From contig JAXRKN010000039.1 of the NCBI GenBank assembly GCA_038502055.1, positions 3,410,001 through 3,474,000 on the forward strand: a stretch of DNA of 64,000 nt, given 5' to 3'. The notes beneath the pieces are model-generated. The model saw nothing but the letters and a program-made list of their open reading frames with translations. It searched no databases and was not told the DNA's origin. The position numbers and the translations under genes are program-made. Positions 1-13,988 of this stretch are shown here, one piece after another; position 1 is the stretch's first letter; the number at the start of each line of letters is the position of its first letter. The stretch comes from Tanytarsus gracilentus. Taxonomy: Eukaryota; Arthropoda; Insecta; Diptera; Chironomidae.

Positions 1-1980
1 TGAAAAATGTGCGGAAAGATTTAGAAATTATGAATACGTTTAAGAAAATAATTTTTTGCTGATTTGAGTTAAAAAATCAGCGAAAATTTTAAAATCGATG
101 AAACTTTCACCAGAGTCTATCCCCCTTAGAATTTTCATTACTAGCTTATGTTTCCTCTAAGCGCTTCAAAGAAAACCACATCGGCAGCCGTAAAAGTTCA
201 CCACCCGAAATCGCTTACAAGATAACCTTTCAAAAATGAAATCACGTGCTTGAAATTATGACTCGAGCTAAGAAAGTGCTTTCTCTCTTTGCCTTTCTAT
301 TTGCACATTGTGCTGACTCATAATCAGAACGGAAACATTTCATTCGTGTGTGCGAGAGTTTCGAGAATAAGTTCAAGGATATTGTGACCTTTTAGATGAA
401 GAGAAAAATCTGGTGTAATGCCACCATTGTTGGGGCATTGTAATATCGAAAAGGAAAAAGTAATTTGAGATTAAATCGGAAAATAAAAATGTTTCTGGTG
501 CTGGAGTTTTTGGAAATTTTTACTGCTTGATTAAAAAAGTCGTTAAAGGATTTAAAAAAATGTTCTTGGAAGTGAATTCAAATTCTGTTAATTCGACTGA
601 TTCATTCATCAAGAACAATTAAGCAGAAAAATGAAAAAACAAGTCGTAAAAATTTAAAATTTTCTAGTTCCAGTTGTGTTTAACAATTAAATGTAAATCA
701 TCATCAAAATTTTTGATTACTTTCTGAATGATTACAGAAATAATTTTTCAGCGACAAAATTAAACAAAGATTTGGAAATAAAACTGTCAGCTTACGTTGT
801 GAGTTGGATCTCCTAATGATATTCTCGAGGAAAGTGTTTTGCGGAGCGACTAATCCTCTCCGTCCGCCCGGCATTGTGATATTTTAATTTCTCAGCCGTA
901 ATTGAAATAATTTTCTAATAATCCAAATTGGTTGGTTGGGTGGGAGGGAAGGCAGAGTGAGTTTAGAGTAGAATTGACAAAAGAAATTTCTTTTTTTGTT
1001 GCCTAATTTAAATATTTTTCCATTAACCGAAATGTCGTCGAGTGGCTGGACAAATTATTTTTTGCACACTTTAATACTTTTATTATTGCTTTAAATTTTT
1101 CACTTTCATCACGACTGCCACGGCTCCTGCACACAAACACAACTTGTTATTTCCTCATCATATTTCACAGGATTTCATGCTCGAGCAACATGACACACAT
1201 ACACAAAAGAACTTTTCTTCTTAATCTTAAACTTGTAATGTTTCCGCTGTGCTTTCATTATGTCTCGTGGCTGTTGTGAATTTTTTACTCGCAAAGTTCT
1301 TCAACATTTCTGCTTCTCGTTTTAATTTTTTATTATTTTTTCAACACAACTCGAAGCTGCTTTTTTCCTCTTCTTCTTCTCTTTATTGAATAAACTTTGC
1401 TTCGACATTTTCATCATGAACCACTAAATCACTCACAAACATTTTAACTTTCACTATTTAACTTCTTTTATTTGAATATCCAACGTCTTAGCTTGATGCT
1501 GCTTCGGCTGTGACGTTGATTAGACTATAAATTGACTATTTTCGACTCTCGAGTGCTGCAATAAAAAGAAGAAGGAAAATTTATTAGCGATTTTGTGGAA
1601 ATTCAAATCGAGGCTTTAAAAAACTTTTCAGATAAATTTGACGATGATGATAAATTTTTTTGAGAATACTTTTAGATTTTGTTTTGAACATATGATAAAA
1701 GTTTTTACATTCCAAAAAAATAAAATTTTTAAACCTTAATAATTTCTAAATTTTACCTTCATTAATTTTCAAAACGTCATAAAAAATATTTCCAAACTTC
1801 TCACATACAACCGAAGCCCCACAAACTCATTCTAGAATTTCATTCTTTATTTTTTAACGATGAGCTCAAATATCAAATTTGACACTGTAGTTAGTCCTGT
1901 TCAAATTATATCGTCCATGATGTACTCAAGCGTTATTTTCTTCAGAAACTTAAAGCTTTACAGAATAAAAGTGTAGAATT
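1..1980. other. AT-rich non-coding stretch
   Basis: No open frame here looks like coding sequence and I see no RNA gene. A somewhat GC-richer patch near 835-880 stands out but has no readable motif. It could be intergenic or part of a long intron of a gene outside the window. Confidence 0.6.
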
Positions 1981-2163
1981 ATAGCTCCGCTATATATTAA
2001 TTTTGATTTTTCCAAAACCTGTTTTCGACCCCTAGTGCCAAGACATTCCTTGTGCAATACCAAAACATATACTAAATGATAGGCCTAGCCAAACCCTACA
2101 AACTGGCGAAAACAGATTTGAAATCGGTTGCTCCTACGAGGAGTTAGAGCCATTTAAGTCATC

Positions 2164-2217
2164 TTACTTTCTTACTTTCTTACTTTCTTACTTTCTTACT
2201 TTCTTACTTTCTTACGA
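2164..2217 (+). repeat. Microsatellite (TTACTTTC)n
   Basis: About six and a half perfect copies of an 8-bp unit in a row. It sits where HINE/DINE-1 elements usually carry a short simple repeat. Copy B near 55.4 kb has a (CAGA)n run in the equivalent place. Confidence 0.9.
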
Positions 2218-2400
2218 TCTTAGTGGGCGGCATATCTCAAGAACGGCTGGTTGGATTTGACTCGGGTTTGTGGCTAAAGATCGGGTTTTGGTTCTAGTTG
2301 TGCAAGAAGTATTTAGTTTTGAGGTGCGACCCTCCAAGGACCGTCCCTGAGTGCAAAAATGTCCTTTTTCATACAAATTTTCTCTTATATGACTTCATGG

Positions 2401-2871
2401 GTATCGTTGAACTCGTAATTGCATCAGGAATCGATTGACATTGACGATTTTAGAGGAATGTCCATCATGGACGGCCAGGAGTGCCACTAATGTCCATTTT
2501 TCAGAACTATGGCTTCATGTATGTCGTTGAACTCGTCATTGCATCAGGAATCGATTGACATTGACGATTTTTGAGGAATGTCCATCATGGACGGTCAGGA
2601 GTGCCACTAATGTCCATTTTTCAGAACTATGGCTTCATGGGTATCGTTGAACTCGTAATTTGACCAGGAATAAATTGACATTGACGATTTTTGAGGAATG
2701 TCCATCATGGTCGGCCAGGAGTGCCACTAATGTCCATTTTTTCAGAACTATGACTTCATGTATGTCGTTCAACTCGTCATTGCATCAGAAATCGATTGAC
2801 ATCAACGATTTTTGGGGAGTGTCCATCATGGCCGACCAGGAGTGCCACTAATGTCCATTTTTCAGAACTAT
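2401..2871 (+). repeat. 120-bp tandem minisatellite, four copies
   Basis: Four copies begin at 2401, 2521, 2641 and about 2762, and a diverged partial copy precedes them at about 2340-2400. Each unit contains 'atcgattgacattgacgatt' or a close variant and 'aggagtgccactaatgtcc'. Copies 1 and 3 share one version of the start (gtatcgttgaactcgtaatt), while 2 and 4 share another (tgtcgtt.aactcgtcatt), so the real unit of amplification may be a 240-bp dimer. Small open frames read across the array only because the period is a multiple of three. Confidence 0.9.
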
Positions 2872-2920
2872 GGGATACTAATCTAAGACAGCGGAGCTAT
2901 TGGAAATGGCAACGCCGTTT

Positions 2921-5900
2921 GCAGACCCATCTTGTTTCACTTGGTAAAGATTCAAGAAATAAAAACCAAGCAAACTTTGTCAGAAGTACAAAATTTTATA
3001 ATTTTTTCTATAGCTTAAAAATACTAAATATAAAAACTCGAGGTTAGTAAAAAAAATTAATTATTTCACTTTTTTAATTCAAATCCGAAGTTATTTGCAA
3101 TCATTTAGATCGCATCAATTGTTTTCAGCAATTTCCTTGTAATTCGAGCCTCCTTCATTATGCTTTTATGAGTTCATTAAAGGCGGCACACTTGGAGGGT
3201 GCGAAAGGGAATCTAATACCGGGATATGGCAATAAAAGCTAACAACGAGTGAATCGAGGGAGGAGATAAAGGGCCAATATGATGAAGGTTATGTTGTTCA
3301 TGAGTGGAAAACTTTATTATCATCCTGAATATGCTTCACATATCATGAGCAACAACAGCGGGACGTGCACAACAAAAGTACGTAAGGGCGAAAGCTTTTG
3401 GCCTTCTTTTGAGTGTCTAATAATGCGATGAAGTAGAAAAGCGGCCAAAAAAATTATTTTCTATCATAATTCGCCTATGGAGATTTTCATATGAAGCTTG
3501 TTTGTGTAAGTGTCATAAAAGCGGAAGGACATGTTCGTCGTGACTTCATTTTATCTATAAATAATAATTATTCGATCAAATTTCCTTAGTGACAAAGTTG
3601 ACGACAGAAGAAAAAAGGAGAAAAAGATTGTAAAAGAATTTTACTTTGTGATGCTTGAACGGGATTGTCCAAAAAATATTTAAGATTGAATTTTAACTTC
3701 AAGATTTTTTGTTTAAATTTTTATTATTAAAGCTTTTAAAGTTTTCAAAAATAATTAAATTTTCCAAATTTTTTTGTCCGCACCCTTCTTTATATTTGCC
3801 ATGTTCAAGCTTAAACGCATCAAACGTTCTCTAAATAATTCTTCTTGTACGAACGAGCTAAAGTGAGCTCACACAAGCTTGAGATCTCAACATTTAGACT
3901 CACATTAAGTGTACTGCCATTAAAGTGAAGCACTCGAAGCTATTTTGCTCACTTTTTCATGACTTAAAGATAAGAAACTGATGAATATGTAAAAGCGGAG
4001 CGCAGATTGCTCGCTCTCGGATGAAATATCAATTTTTAATATGCTCAACCGCCCTCCAGTCTCGTTGTCAAACTGACTTGAATTCTAATTTGAATTCAAC
4101 GCGTCCATGCATAGCTAAAGTGATATTTTTTCAGCTGCTGCCTCGTGCCGAAGCAATCTGACGCGTCTGTTAATGAACAACTTCCAACTTTCATATTTGC
4201 TTTAATGCACTTTTTTCACTCATCGCATAGCTATGCATGCACGCTGCTTGCGGATGATGAATGGAAATTAATTTTTTGTTAACGTGTTCGTGTCTCTTTT
4301 TCCATGAATACTCGAGGGATGAGCGAGCACGTTCTTAATGGATATTGAGGGAATTAAACGAGATGTTTGTTAAAATTTTACTTTCAGTGACTGAAAATTT
4401 AGTTTCATAAAGTTGAGAGCTTTTAAGCTGTTAGATGACAAATTTTACATTTTTGCAATCGACTCCTCAAAATTTTGCCACAATCTCGATTTTAAATGAA
4501 AAATTATCGACAAGTTTTCTCAAAATGCGCTTGTGTCGAAGTAACGATTCAATCGAAAATGAAAATGGATAGTTTATGCAGCAGCAGATATCCAACTTCA
4601 ACGATGAGCATGTGAATTTTGCATGAGCTCGAGGGCATCTGCAAAAATCATTCTGTGAGATGTAATTAAGTTTAGCAATCAAGTAAATTTAATGTGCAAA
4701 CATTTTTCTCACTAATTTATTCACTTCATCTTGAAGTTGTAATTCGGTTGCTAGTAATTACTTCCATTAAATAAACTCCAAAAAGAGTTTTTGACACTTC
4801 TCACATTCGTTAATTTATTTCTCGGGAATGTCTAATGCGAGGTGCGAGATAAAAATGCTTAATTGAATTACACTCGAGGGAAAATTTAATTTGACATTTT
4901 TGAAAATGTGAACACGCACGTCGAAATGTCAAAGTTTTTGTCGTTCTTTGAGTTGATCGTTAAGAAAAAGTTAGAAAATTAAATATTTATTGAAGAAAAT
5001 AAATGAAAAGTTTTTTTTGAGCATCAAATAAATTTTCCAAATCTAATAAATCCCAAATTTAAAACGAAATTACCAAATTTAGCTTGAAGAGCAATAAAAA
5101 TCAGCGAATAGAAAATTGAATGGCATTAAAATGTGTCTGTTATGAAATTATCGACTTTTTTCACTCCCCCTCAAATTGAAAAATTTCTCTTTCACTTTTA
5201 ATAAATGAAAATCGAATTTATGCTGCTTAAATAAATTGATCAATTTGACAGGTGGTAATGGTGAGGTAATGGAGAGGTGGTTGTGAAAATTGCTATGCGG
5301 TAAATCCACTTATGACCTGGCGAAAATTCCAAGCTTTTGAATCGCTTTTATTTTAGTGTATCTTGTTTCAAGGAATGGAATTTAATTCTAAAAACATTTA
5401 ACGACTTTTTTATAATTTTATTTTTTTGGATGCAATTTAAAAATTTAATGTGTTTATTTTTTACTAACTCTCATAAAATTCCAAAAATACAAAGTTTACT
5501 GTCTATTCCTTGCTTAAATTCTAAATTCGTGTATTAGAAAATTGTACTCGAGTGCCGTCATATATCGACACAATATACCTACATGTTAAGGTTATTGAAA
5601 TTGACATTTGATTGAATCGTAAAAGAAAATTTCATGTATAGGAAGTTGGAAATGATTTTGTTGGACTGAAGCCTCAATAAAGCACCACATTTAATGGTCG
5701 AGTGGACATGTGTTTTTGAGAGTCCATTGTTCGGCATGTATGCACGCATATTGTTGAGATCTCAAATAAAATAAAATCATACACCGAGTGTACATTGCAT
5801 GTATAGTGGAATATAAAAAAATATGAAAGACAATCATAAAAGTTTTTTTTGTTAAAAAACTCAGCTTTAGTGTTTCACATCGATTTTTTTTGTGTGTGTT

Positions 5901-8900
5901 TGTTGTTTCACAAACATCAGCTTTTCTGGCGAAGAATGATGAAAATGAAAAGATTGCGGAAATTTTTTGTAATAAATTTAATCTTGAAGAGAATCAGGAG
6001 GAGTAAAATTGACATGAAATTTGTTAAAAGCTCCATAAAAGTTATGAAAATTGTTGCAGAGTTATGTGAAAAGAATTCAATTACAAAAGAAATTTTTAAG
6101 GGGGAACTTTTGAAATTTTAACGAACTTGAGATAAAATTTTAAAATTGAAAACTGCAATTTAATTTTTTTCTTAAAAGTTCAACAAATTTATTCCATCGA
6201 TTTTAAATTTAAAATAAATTTTCCTTGAAACTTTTTATAGCTATTTTTTATTTTCCGGATGTTCGCAACCACCTAAAACTCAAAGCTTTAAAGTTCACCT
6301 TCTAAAAAATCAATAAAATCTCCTTTTATGTTCTCACGAAACTTAAAGCTCTTTCAACTTTTGTGTGTTGCTTTTTTCTTCTTCTCTTTTTATGATTCTT
6401 CGTTTCATCACGAAAACTCTCCACAATAACCAAAATGCAAGAAAATAAAGGAGGAGAACGAAAAATAATTTCATTCAACGAGTGAATGCCTTTTCTCACG
6501 GAGTGAGTTATTCCCGAAACATACAAAAGGAAACTCTAACCCACCCTTGGTAGAAAATCGCAAATGATTGCGTCCAACAGCGAGCGCGGGAAAGTGTGCC
6601 GCAATAAAATTTTTACGCTTTTATGTGCTTTTTCGGGGTGATGAGGTTTATAATATCAAAAGAGTGAAATAGCAACAACCACGAAGAATTTTATTGTCGG
6701 GCGAAAGGGGTGGCAACTTCTGACCTGGATTTTTATTAAATAATTTTTTCTTGTGGTTGAAAAAATTAATTGATTAAAGTTACAAAAAAGTACGTTAAAT
6801 TTTGAAAAATCTCAATTTTTATCCACATCATTTTCACAATTAATTTTGATCCTCATTGCTTCAACCACGCATAATTTTTTAAACTCTCATAAAGCAACAA
6901 TGAAATAGAGAATTTATTTTTCTCGCGATTAAAATGGAAAATGCATTCTTTGCACGAATAAATGCGCACACACAATAACAATTTTTTCATATAGCTCTCC
7001 GGTAAACCTCTAGACAATGCCTCTTATTAGTTTTTCCATGCTGCAGGGAAAATTTTTGCATGTACACACCTAGAAAGAGAAACTGAGTAGAGAAAGAAAA
7101 ACCCCGAGAGATTTTTTATTGTTTTGAAAATTTAATGCTTTTGTTATCAATCTTTAAAACATTTCAATGAAAAAATTAAAAATGCTTGAATGAGTTAAAG
7201 ACATTAAATTTTTAAAGAATTAACATTAAAAAAGTCGCAAGTTTCCACCCCTTGCGAGAGGGTTCAAATTTACCTTTTTGTACACTTTTCACCATAATCT
7301 CATTTTTGTGGCACTTGAGGCAATCAACATACAATTGAAGTTTAATTAAAATGGAAAATTTCTCTTGCAAGTGACTCTCGAGAAATGACTCGACATGTAC
7401 TAAAAATATCTAACTCACTCTCGAGTGGTGTGAAACTTTAAATTAATTAAGATGAAGCAGAGAAGTTTTTGTGTCATTTTTAATTTTATTAAAGAAAATG
7501 GATGAGAAGATTTAAATAAACTCTATTGATGTTTAAATTTTCATTAAACTGTAAAATTTCACTAACATGCAAGAAACTAGAAAAATATTTTTGTGTGTTT
7601 TCGAATAAAGAACTTTAAAAATTTTATTTGTTCGCTTCCAAAAAAACTTTTCTCACTTCAAAAGTTTTGCAATTTTGCATCAACAAAAAATTGAGAAATT
7701 TCTATGTAGAACTAACTCGAAGCTAAAAATGAGAGAAAATGAGCTCAAGGATTTTTTCACCCTTTTTCATCATAGAAATTGATTTCTAGTAAAAGTGTTG
7801 AAGTGAATAGTTTTACACACTTGGACGATTTTGAATTTAAATTTTTTCAAATTCTGTAAAATTCAAATCTAAAGAAAAAAAATTTGTTTTAAACATGAAA
7901 ATGTTGTAAATAAATTTATTCAGCTACTTTTAAAAACTGAAAGTTGTTTTTATTTCCTTTTAAGTTATTTCTTCATAAAAAGCTCAAAAACTTTTTTACG
8001 CGATCTTGAAAACTTTATTAAATAGCGCATCAGAGGAAAAGTTTTCAAATGAGTCTGTTAAAGTTTTTTTAGATCCATAAAATGCACCCAAGGGAGAGAG
8101 AAAATGTACCAGGTAATGAAGCATTGAGTAAATTTTAAGGAAAAGTGAAGAAAACGCTGAGAACTTTATGTAGAAAGATGCTTTGAGCTTTGAGGGTATT
8201 TTGCGGTGAAACCTCAAGAATGTTGTAAAATAAGTACATAAAATGTTGACAGAGAAGAAAAATTTTAGGAATTTTATATGAGTGGGAGGTTTGAGAATTA
8301 AAGCACCAAAGTGATGTGAATTTAAAGATTTAGTAAATTTAACAAATTAAACTTAGAAATTTCCTCTTTGTAATTTTTTTAATTAAATTTACTCAGCCTT
8401 AGATTTTTTCTCTTCAACATTCTTTTTCATTAAACTTTCAAATTAACAACCCACAACGTGTTCACTCACAAAGACAAAAGTTCAAAAAGCATTTTTATTT
8501 TTTTCGAGAAAAACTTCATCGTCAGCTCATTCATTTATGCACACAGAGAACATCGTATATCAAATGTAATGTTGCTCACGGGAGTTGTCATATAAATGAA
8601 TGTGACTATGTTAAAAAAAAGTGGAAAAACGAGCGAGATGGAATGACATGGGTCAAGGATGGTAACAGTGCAATGGATTTTGATGTCTTTAATATTCTTT
8701 TTTTCGCTTGAAACTTTTGCTCGTCATTTATCATCGTTGCCATAAATTTTAATTAAAATTTTTTTTCTATTCTTGAAAACAGTGCACATTAGATTTTAGG
8801 GAAGTGGATTTTTAAAAGCATGAAATTTATTCTCCATTACGTGAAATGACTCAACCCTCAACCATTCACAAATTATAGACAGCAAGTCGTCAATTATTAA

Positions 8901-11900
8901 AGCAAACACAGTTCTTAAGCCGTCATGTGTATACATGACATTCACCCGTGAAAGCCATTAATTAAGTATGAAGGCATTTTATGTAGAAAATTCATATTTT
9001 CCTTTCTGGGTTAAGGTGGAAACGAGAAAATGCGAGTTAGAATGAATGAGGTAAATCCGCTAAGGCAAGGTCGTCGTAAAGCCATATTATCCTGCAATTA
9101 ACCTTGTACAATGACTTTCTTATTTTTATTCTTTCTTGAAAAAGCGAAATAAAATGCGGTCGAGTTCACTCGCTGTGTGTACGTTGACAAATGTTCTTTT
9201 GCAACTCAAGGCAAAGAAAAATTGGAGGAAGAGAAAAATTGGACTTTTTTTAGAAAGAACAAAAAAAAATTGTGCAATGTCTGGCGGACGTAAAGAGAAA
9301 TATTGCGAAATTGGATTTATGTCAACGCGAGGGAAAAAAATTTAATGGCAGCTCAGAAGTTGATTACATTTTTAGGATGCTGTTTTATTTTTAGATGATT
9401 ATTTTTTAAGACAAAAATTTTTTTGTGGTATTTTTATTAATTTTTTCACACCACGATTTGAGGTGAGTTCAAAAATTTTTCTTTATTCAGCAGAAAATTT
9501 TTAAACACTTGACAAATTTTGTCCCGAATTAGGTTCAACAAATCGTAAAAATTTTATACATCAATTTTCTCTTCAATTGCATACGAAATTTTTGCTCAAC
9601 CACAAAAACACAAACTGGACTAAAATTCTGTTCATTGCTCAAATATTCCCATGATGCATTAAACTTCATATTATTCACCCCCTCATCTATAGAAGCTGTC
9701 AGTAAACAAATAAGCACAAACTTTTGCGGAATTTATTCTCTCGAAATGTGCTTTGTTGCTATCTGTTTGGTATGCTTGACAGTCAACTACCCTCATGATG
9801 TCGTCATGTATACGATGGAAAAACAACAGAAGATTTTTCCATCTTTTCACAACTTTCCATAGTTATTAACATGTTGTTTGTGGTATTTTTTACATATTCA
9901 TAAACGAGTCTACATATAATAACTAAAGCTAGAGATGCAGTGGCAGTAAAAAAGAGATATGTGAGCATCGCAATAATTGGATGGAAGGGATTACTTTTGC
10001 AGCAGACATGTATGTGGTGAGATTAAAAGTCATACAGATGCTTAAGCTGCTTTAAATGAACATCGGAAATGACCAAGGGAAAGTTAATTTTTTTTGCTAT
10101 AAAAATAGTCTTAACTTTTTAGTTTGCTATAAAAAAATTTAATTTTTGATGCAATTTAAAATTACATTTTTTTATGTTAATACTTTTGCTATTTTTATCA
10201 ACTTTTTTGCTCATTTTTATGTAATTTCAAAACTTCCTATAAAATTTTAATTTAAATCCTAAAGATCCGTTAAGTTCACATTTAAACTATTTTTTTAGTC
10301 CTCAAAAGATCTCATTCAAACTTATTATTCTTCAAAAATATGGATTTCCATACATTAACTGATGATTTGAGATTCTCGACATGTTTTACGGTGGTGTGTG
10401 GTGGTGGGGGGGGGGAAAATTTTTGGGGGGAAGTTTTTTTTTTTTTTGCTCGCCCTCGACTGCACCCGCCGATAAAATCACGCTGGCGTTCGGTCGACTG
10501 ACTAACTTCAATCTCTGGTTTTACCAATTCCGAAGACATTCAAAATCAAATTTGCTGAAATAATAAATTTATCTCTCAGGCATTAGGCCGAGAAAAGAGA
10601 GAGAAAAAAAGAAAATCAATTTACATGATTTGTACGAACGTGTCGATGGTAGACATAACGGAACCATTTTAAGCAGTAAACTCTGATGTCTGATTTCCTC
10701 TCAGCTTGAAATCACTTTTTCGGCTTTTATCGATTTTGCGGAACATTATTTTTTTGAAAAGGCAATATCACATTAAGAAATTGTCATAAATTGCACAATA
10801 AGTGTATACGTGTACGATATCTGATGTATCGATTACGAGATTTGTGCCTTACACGCTTTTTCTCTGGCGTTTATAAAAATAGAGAGGCGTTCTCTGTCGC
10901 CTGTCGAAGACATCTGAGTTGAGAGCGATTTTTTCATGTATTTCTGGGGGTTAAATTTAAATTTTGAACATTAAATTTTTAAATTAAATTTTCATCGTGA
11001 TTTATTGTTCAAATCCTTAATAGCCGTTAAATAAATTTCAATTCAACCTTCATTAAAAAGTAAATTTCAATCACGAAAAGTCCATAGAAATAATTTCTTG
11101 TTCTAATTTAATTATAACCAAAATGTTCTGCCATGCCATTTCAGGTTTGATAAATTTTTCAAGGCATTTTCTTAAATTATTTTCTGGCCAATCCCATTTT
11201 CACCAAGCAACTATCTTTCTGCCGTTCACCATTCACATCATTTTTGTCCCTCTCACTCTCATTTGCTCAACATTTGAGTTATTGCTGTTTGAATGTTTGC
11301 AGAGGAATTTTTCTTCTCTTTTCATTACACAAAAAAGCTTCTAAACATTGTTTTCTGACTGTATGTATGTTTATTTTAGTGACTAAGGAGTTATAACACA
11401 GCACATAGTAAAAGGAGAAGTCGTTTTGTGTGTATGGCCGTTGAGAATAGTTTCAACTCAACAGGAAGCGAATTGAGGTGTTGTGTGCCAAGTGTCTTGA
11501 AATAAAATTTGCTTAAGTTCAATTTAATAAAAAATTATTGATTATTTTAATTGCTCTTTAACATCAATTCCAACTTTTATCTTTGCCGTGAGTATCGACC
11601 ATATGAAAAGCGCTAGCGTGAAATGTCAACGATAGGAGATGGCAAAAAAACAGAGAAGAAATAAACTGAAAAGGAACCGAAACAAAACTGTTAAGGAATT
11701 TGGGTGAAATTATTTCAGAGAAAGGCAGGGGTTGGCGATGGGAGTCAGTTAGTCCCCACTAGTCAGCTAATTATATCCAATTATTTCAACATGATTGCTA
11801 GTCATGACAGGGAGCCGAGAAGAATGAAATGCGAGCAGGCATACGTTCGCTAGTCGAGAGTCAGCAGGGCTTTATTTATGGCTATTTTTATCACATTTCT

Positions 11901-13988
11901 ATACAACCTTCGTACACTTTTTTTTGCTTTCTTCACTCTTTCGCTTTCTTTTGCACTTTTATAGACTTGAGACTCGAGTCCGACTTCCGAATGTTGGAGG
12001 GTAAAAATTGCTAAATAATTGTGATGTGAAGTAAGCAGAATTCTTTTCAAGGTGCGAACACGCGAGGGCGAAAAGTGATTGAGAGACTGAAAAGGTCTTA
12101 ATTAGTGAGAACTGCACTTCGACGTTTATTGGTTGATTACTTTTTGGGGTTAATTATAGTGACACGAGCCAGATTGATAAATTTATTATGAAGCTTTAAG
12201 TTTTTTATGGAAAATTAAAGCTTACTGAAGTTCTGAATTTTTGGTAACGAGTTTTTAAAGCTTTCAGATAAAACGCTCTGAATTTTGTGATTTCCGTTAA
12301 AATTTAAAACTTTTAATTAGAAAACATTAAATTTCAAAAAGTTTCATCAACAATTAAAGTCAAAGCACAAGTTACATTTTTTTAAAAGTTTAAAAACCTT
12401 CAACCACTTTTCTATATTTTATCTGCAGTCAGCAAAAACTCTAAACTATTTCAGAAAATTCCAAATTATCATCAAACTATTTTTATTTGCGTGAATAATT
12501 TATTTGCTATTTCTACATGTTTGCTGACCAATCATCGCTTCAAGCAAAATTACATGACCATCCCAAATCGTCCTTGACTATGTTGATTGGATTCTCACCC
12601 TGATTAGTTTCAAGTCCTCAACTCAAAAAAAGCTTTTTTATGTTGTTATTCAGACACCAAACGAGTAAATAACCGAAAAGTGAGTGAGTGTAGCAAATGG
12701 AAATGATGAAAGTCATTAATCAATATGTTGAACTGTTCTTGAATTTCGATTTTTCTCGCACTGCAAATATATCGAGAAAATAATGCGAAAGAATGTTCTC
12801 AATGGCAACAGCAAATTGGGTTACATATGTTTGAATGTTTGAATTTCAGAGGGTTGAAAAAATATTTTTAAAAATCCAGGAAGTCAAAATAAATATTTTT
12901 TAACATTCAGGACACAAAATTTTGTATATTTAAAATTTTCACTATCAATAATTTAAATTTTTTAAATCTCTGGATTTTAAAACCAGCCCGCAAACCATTC
13001 AAATCACAAACACACGTTCACACTCAAAAGAGCTGAATTTTATTGCATTTACGTGTTGCACACTGTTGCGAATAGTGAATATATTTCAACTTATTCAAAT
13101 GGTGAACTTGAGCGTTGAAAGTTTTGCAAGAGTGGAGAAAATTTGCATAGAATAAACTTAAGCATATTGGAGGTTAAGTCCATACGGTCATTCTTACACA
13201 CAAATGTTCACGTCATGAATCATGTCTTACGTTCATGTCGAAAAGCAGTTGAAAGTCAGCGAAAAATAAAACTTTTCCTCCAACTATCTAACTATGCCAC
13301 ATAGAACCGTTCACATACACAATTTCTCTTTTGTATACATAACAAAATATCGATTTTCACAATCTCCTTTTTCTTTTCACTCTCTCACCCAATTCAAGCG
13401 ATCTCCTCGCTCTCCAACGAACGTCATTTGAAATGCGAGTAATAGTCGAATGAAATTTTTTTTATCAACTTTTATTATCTCATCGAAATAATTGGGGTCC
13501 TCGAAATGATATTTAGAGCGAGAGTGGGAGAAGAATAAATTTTCAATTTTCTTGCAGTAAATCATCGAGTGGTGGAAAAGTTTATGTTATTGAATTTGAG
13601 GAGGGTAAAAATGTGGACATTAATAGAATTTTGATGGAATTGAGTTTTTTTAAAAAATAAATCCAAGAATTTATTTTGAAGTGAAATTGAGTTCTTTCAG
13701 ATCATTAAACTTTGATCTGGAAAATCTGAATTAAAAAATATTCACTGAACTTTTCAAAAATCTCAATCAGATTTTTCTCGAAAACTTCTCCCCACACAAA
13801 AACTAAACCACGTGGATTATTGATGTATTTAGACAAAAAAGTAACATTCAATTTCCAGACTGACAAACACCCACATGTTTGCACGGACGAGCACAGGAGA
13901 AAGAAACAAAAAAGAAAGTAGAACAAAACGATAAGCATTAGACGTGAAAAATACTTTTTGATTGATATTTATGACAGTTGCTTCGAGG
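2921..13988. other. Long AT-rich stretch without recognised genes
   Basis: Eleven kilobases with only short, low-complexity open frames rich in F, K, N and I. These are expected by chance at this composition. I see no tRNA, rRNA or transposase. A G-run at 10406-10430 is listed separately. Intergenic DNA or a large intron are both possible. Confidence 0.6.
10406..10447 (+). other. Poly-G / poly-T tract, possible G-quadruplex
   Basis: Ten consecutive G (10406-10415), then AAAATTTTT, six G (10425-10430), then a run of fourteen T (10434-10447). A GTGGTGTGTGGTGG stretch lies directly upstream. Four GGG tracts can be drawn from the two runs, so an intramolecular quadruplex on the + strand is possible. 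In DNA this AT-rich such a tract is unusual. A homopolymer sequencing error could also distort its length. Confidence 0.5.

Larger units (their letters stand above)
1981..2920 (+). mobile_element. HINE / DINE-1-like (Helentron-associated) non-autonomous element, copy A
   Basis: The element is bounded by an 11-bp inverted repeat: ATAGCTCCGCT at 1981-1991 and its exact complement at 2890-2900. The left end folds on itself (ATAGC-TCC-GCTAT), and a small GGC-AAC-GCC hairpin follows the right repeat. Between the ends, in order, come an 8-bp microsatellite (2164-2217), a block reading 'catatctcaagaacggctgg' (about 2229-2248), a conserved core at 2361-2410, and a central 120-bp tandem array. Subterminal inverted repeat, microsatellite, block, central tandem repeats and 3' hairpin is the known layout of DINE-1/HINE rolling-circle elements. 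The core at 2361-2410 is repeated nearly exactly, in the opposite orientation, at 55240-55287, which shows this is a family. It has no coding capacity. Exact ends and the TT insertion site are uncertain. Confidence 0.65.

Noticed and set aside
2660..3047. Short frames with repeated ECPSW peptides
   Set aside because: Products of the 120-bp minisatellite, whose period is a multiple of three.
7240..7275. GGTTCAAATTT word as a tRNA T-arm
   Set aside because: There is no pairing stem and no A-box upstream.
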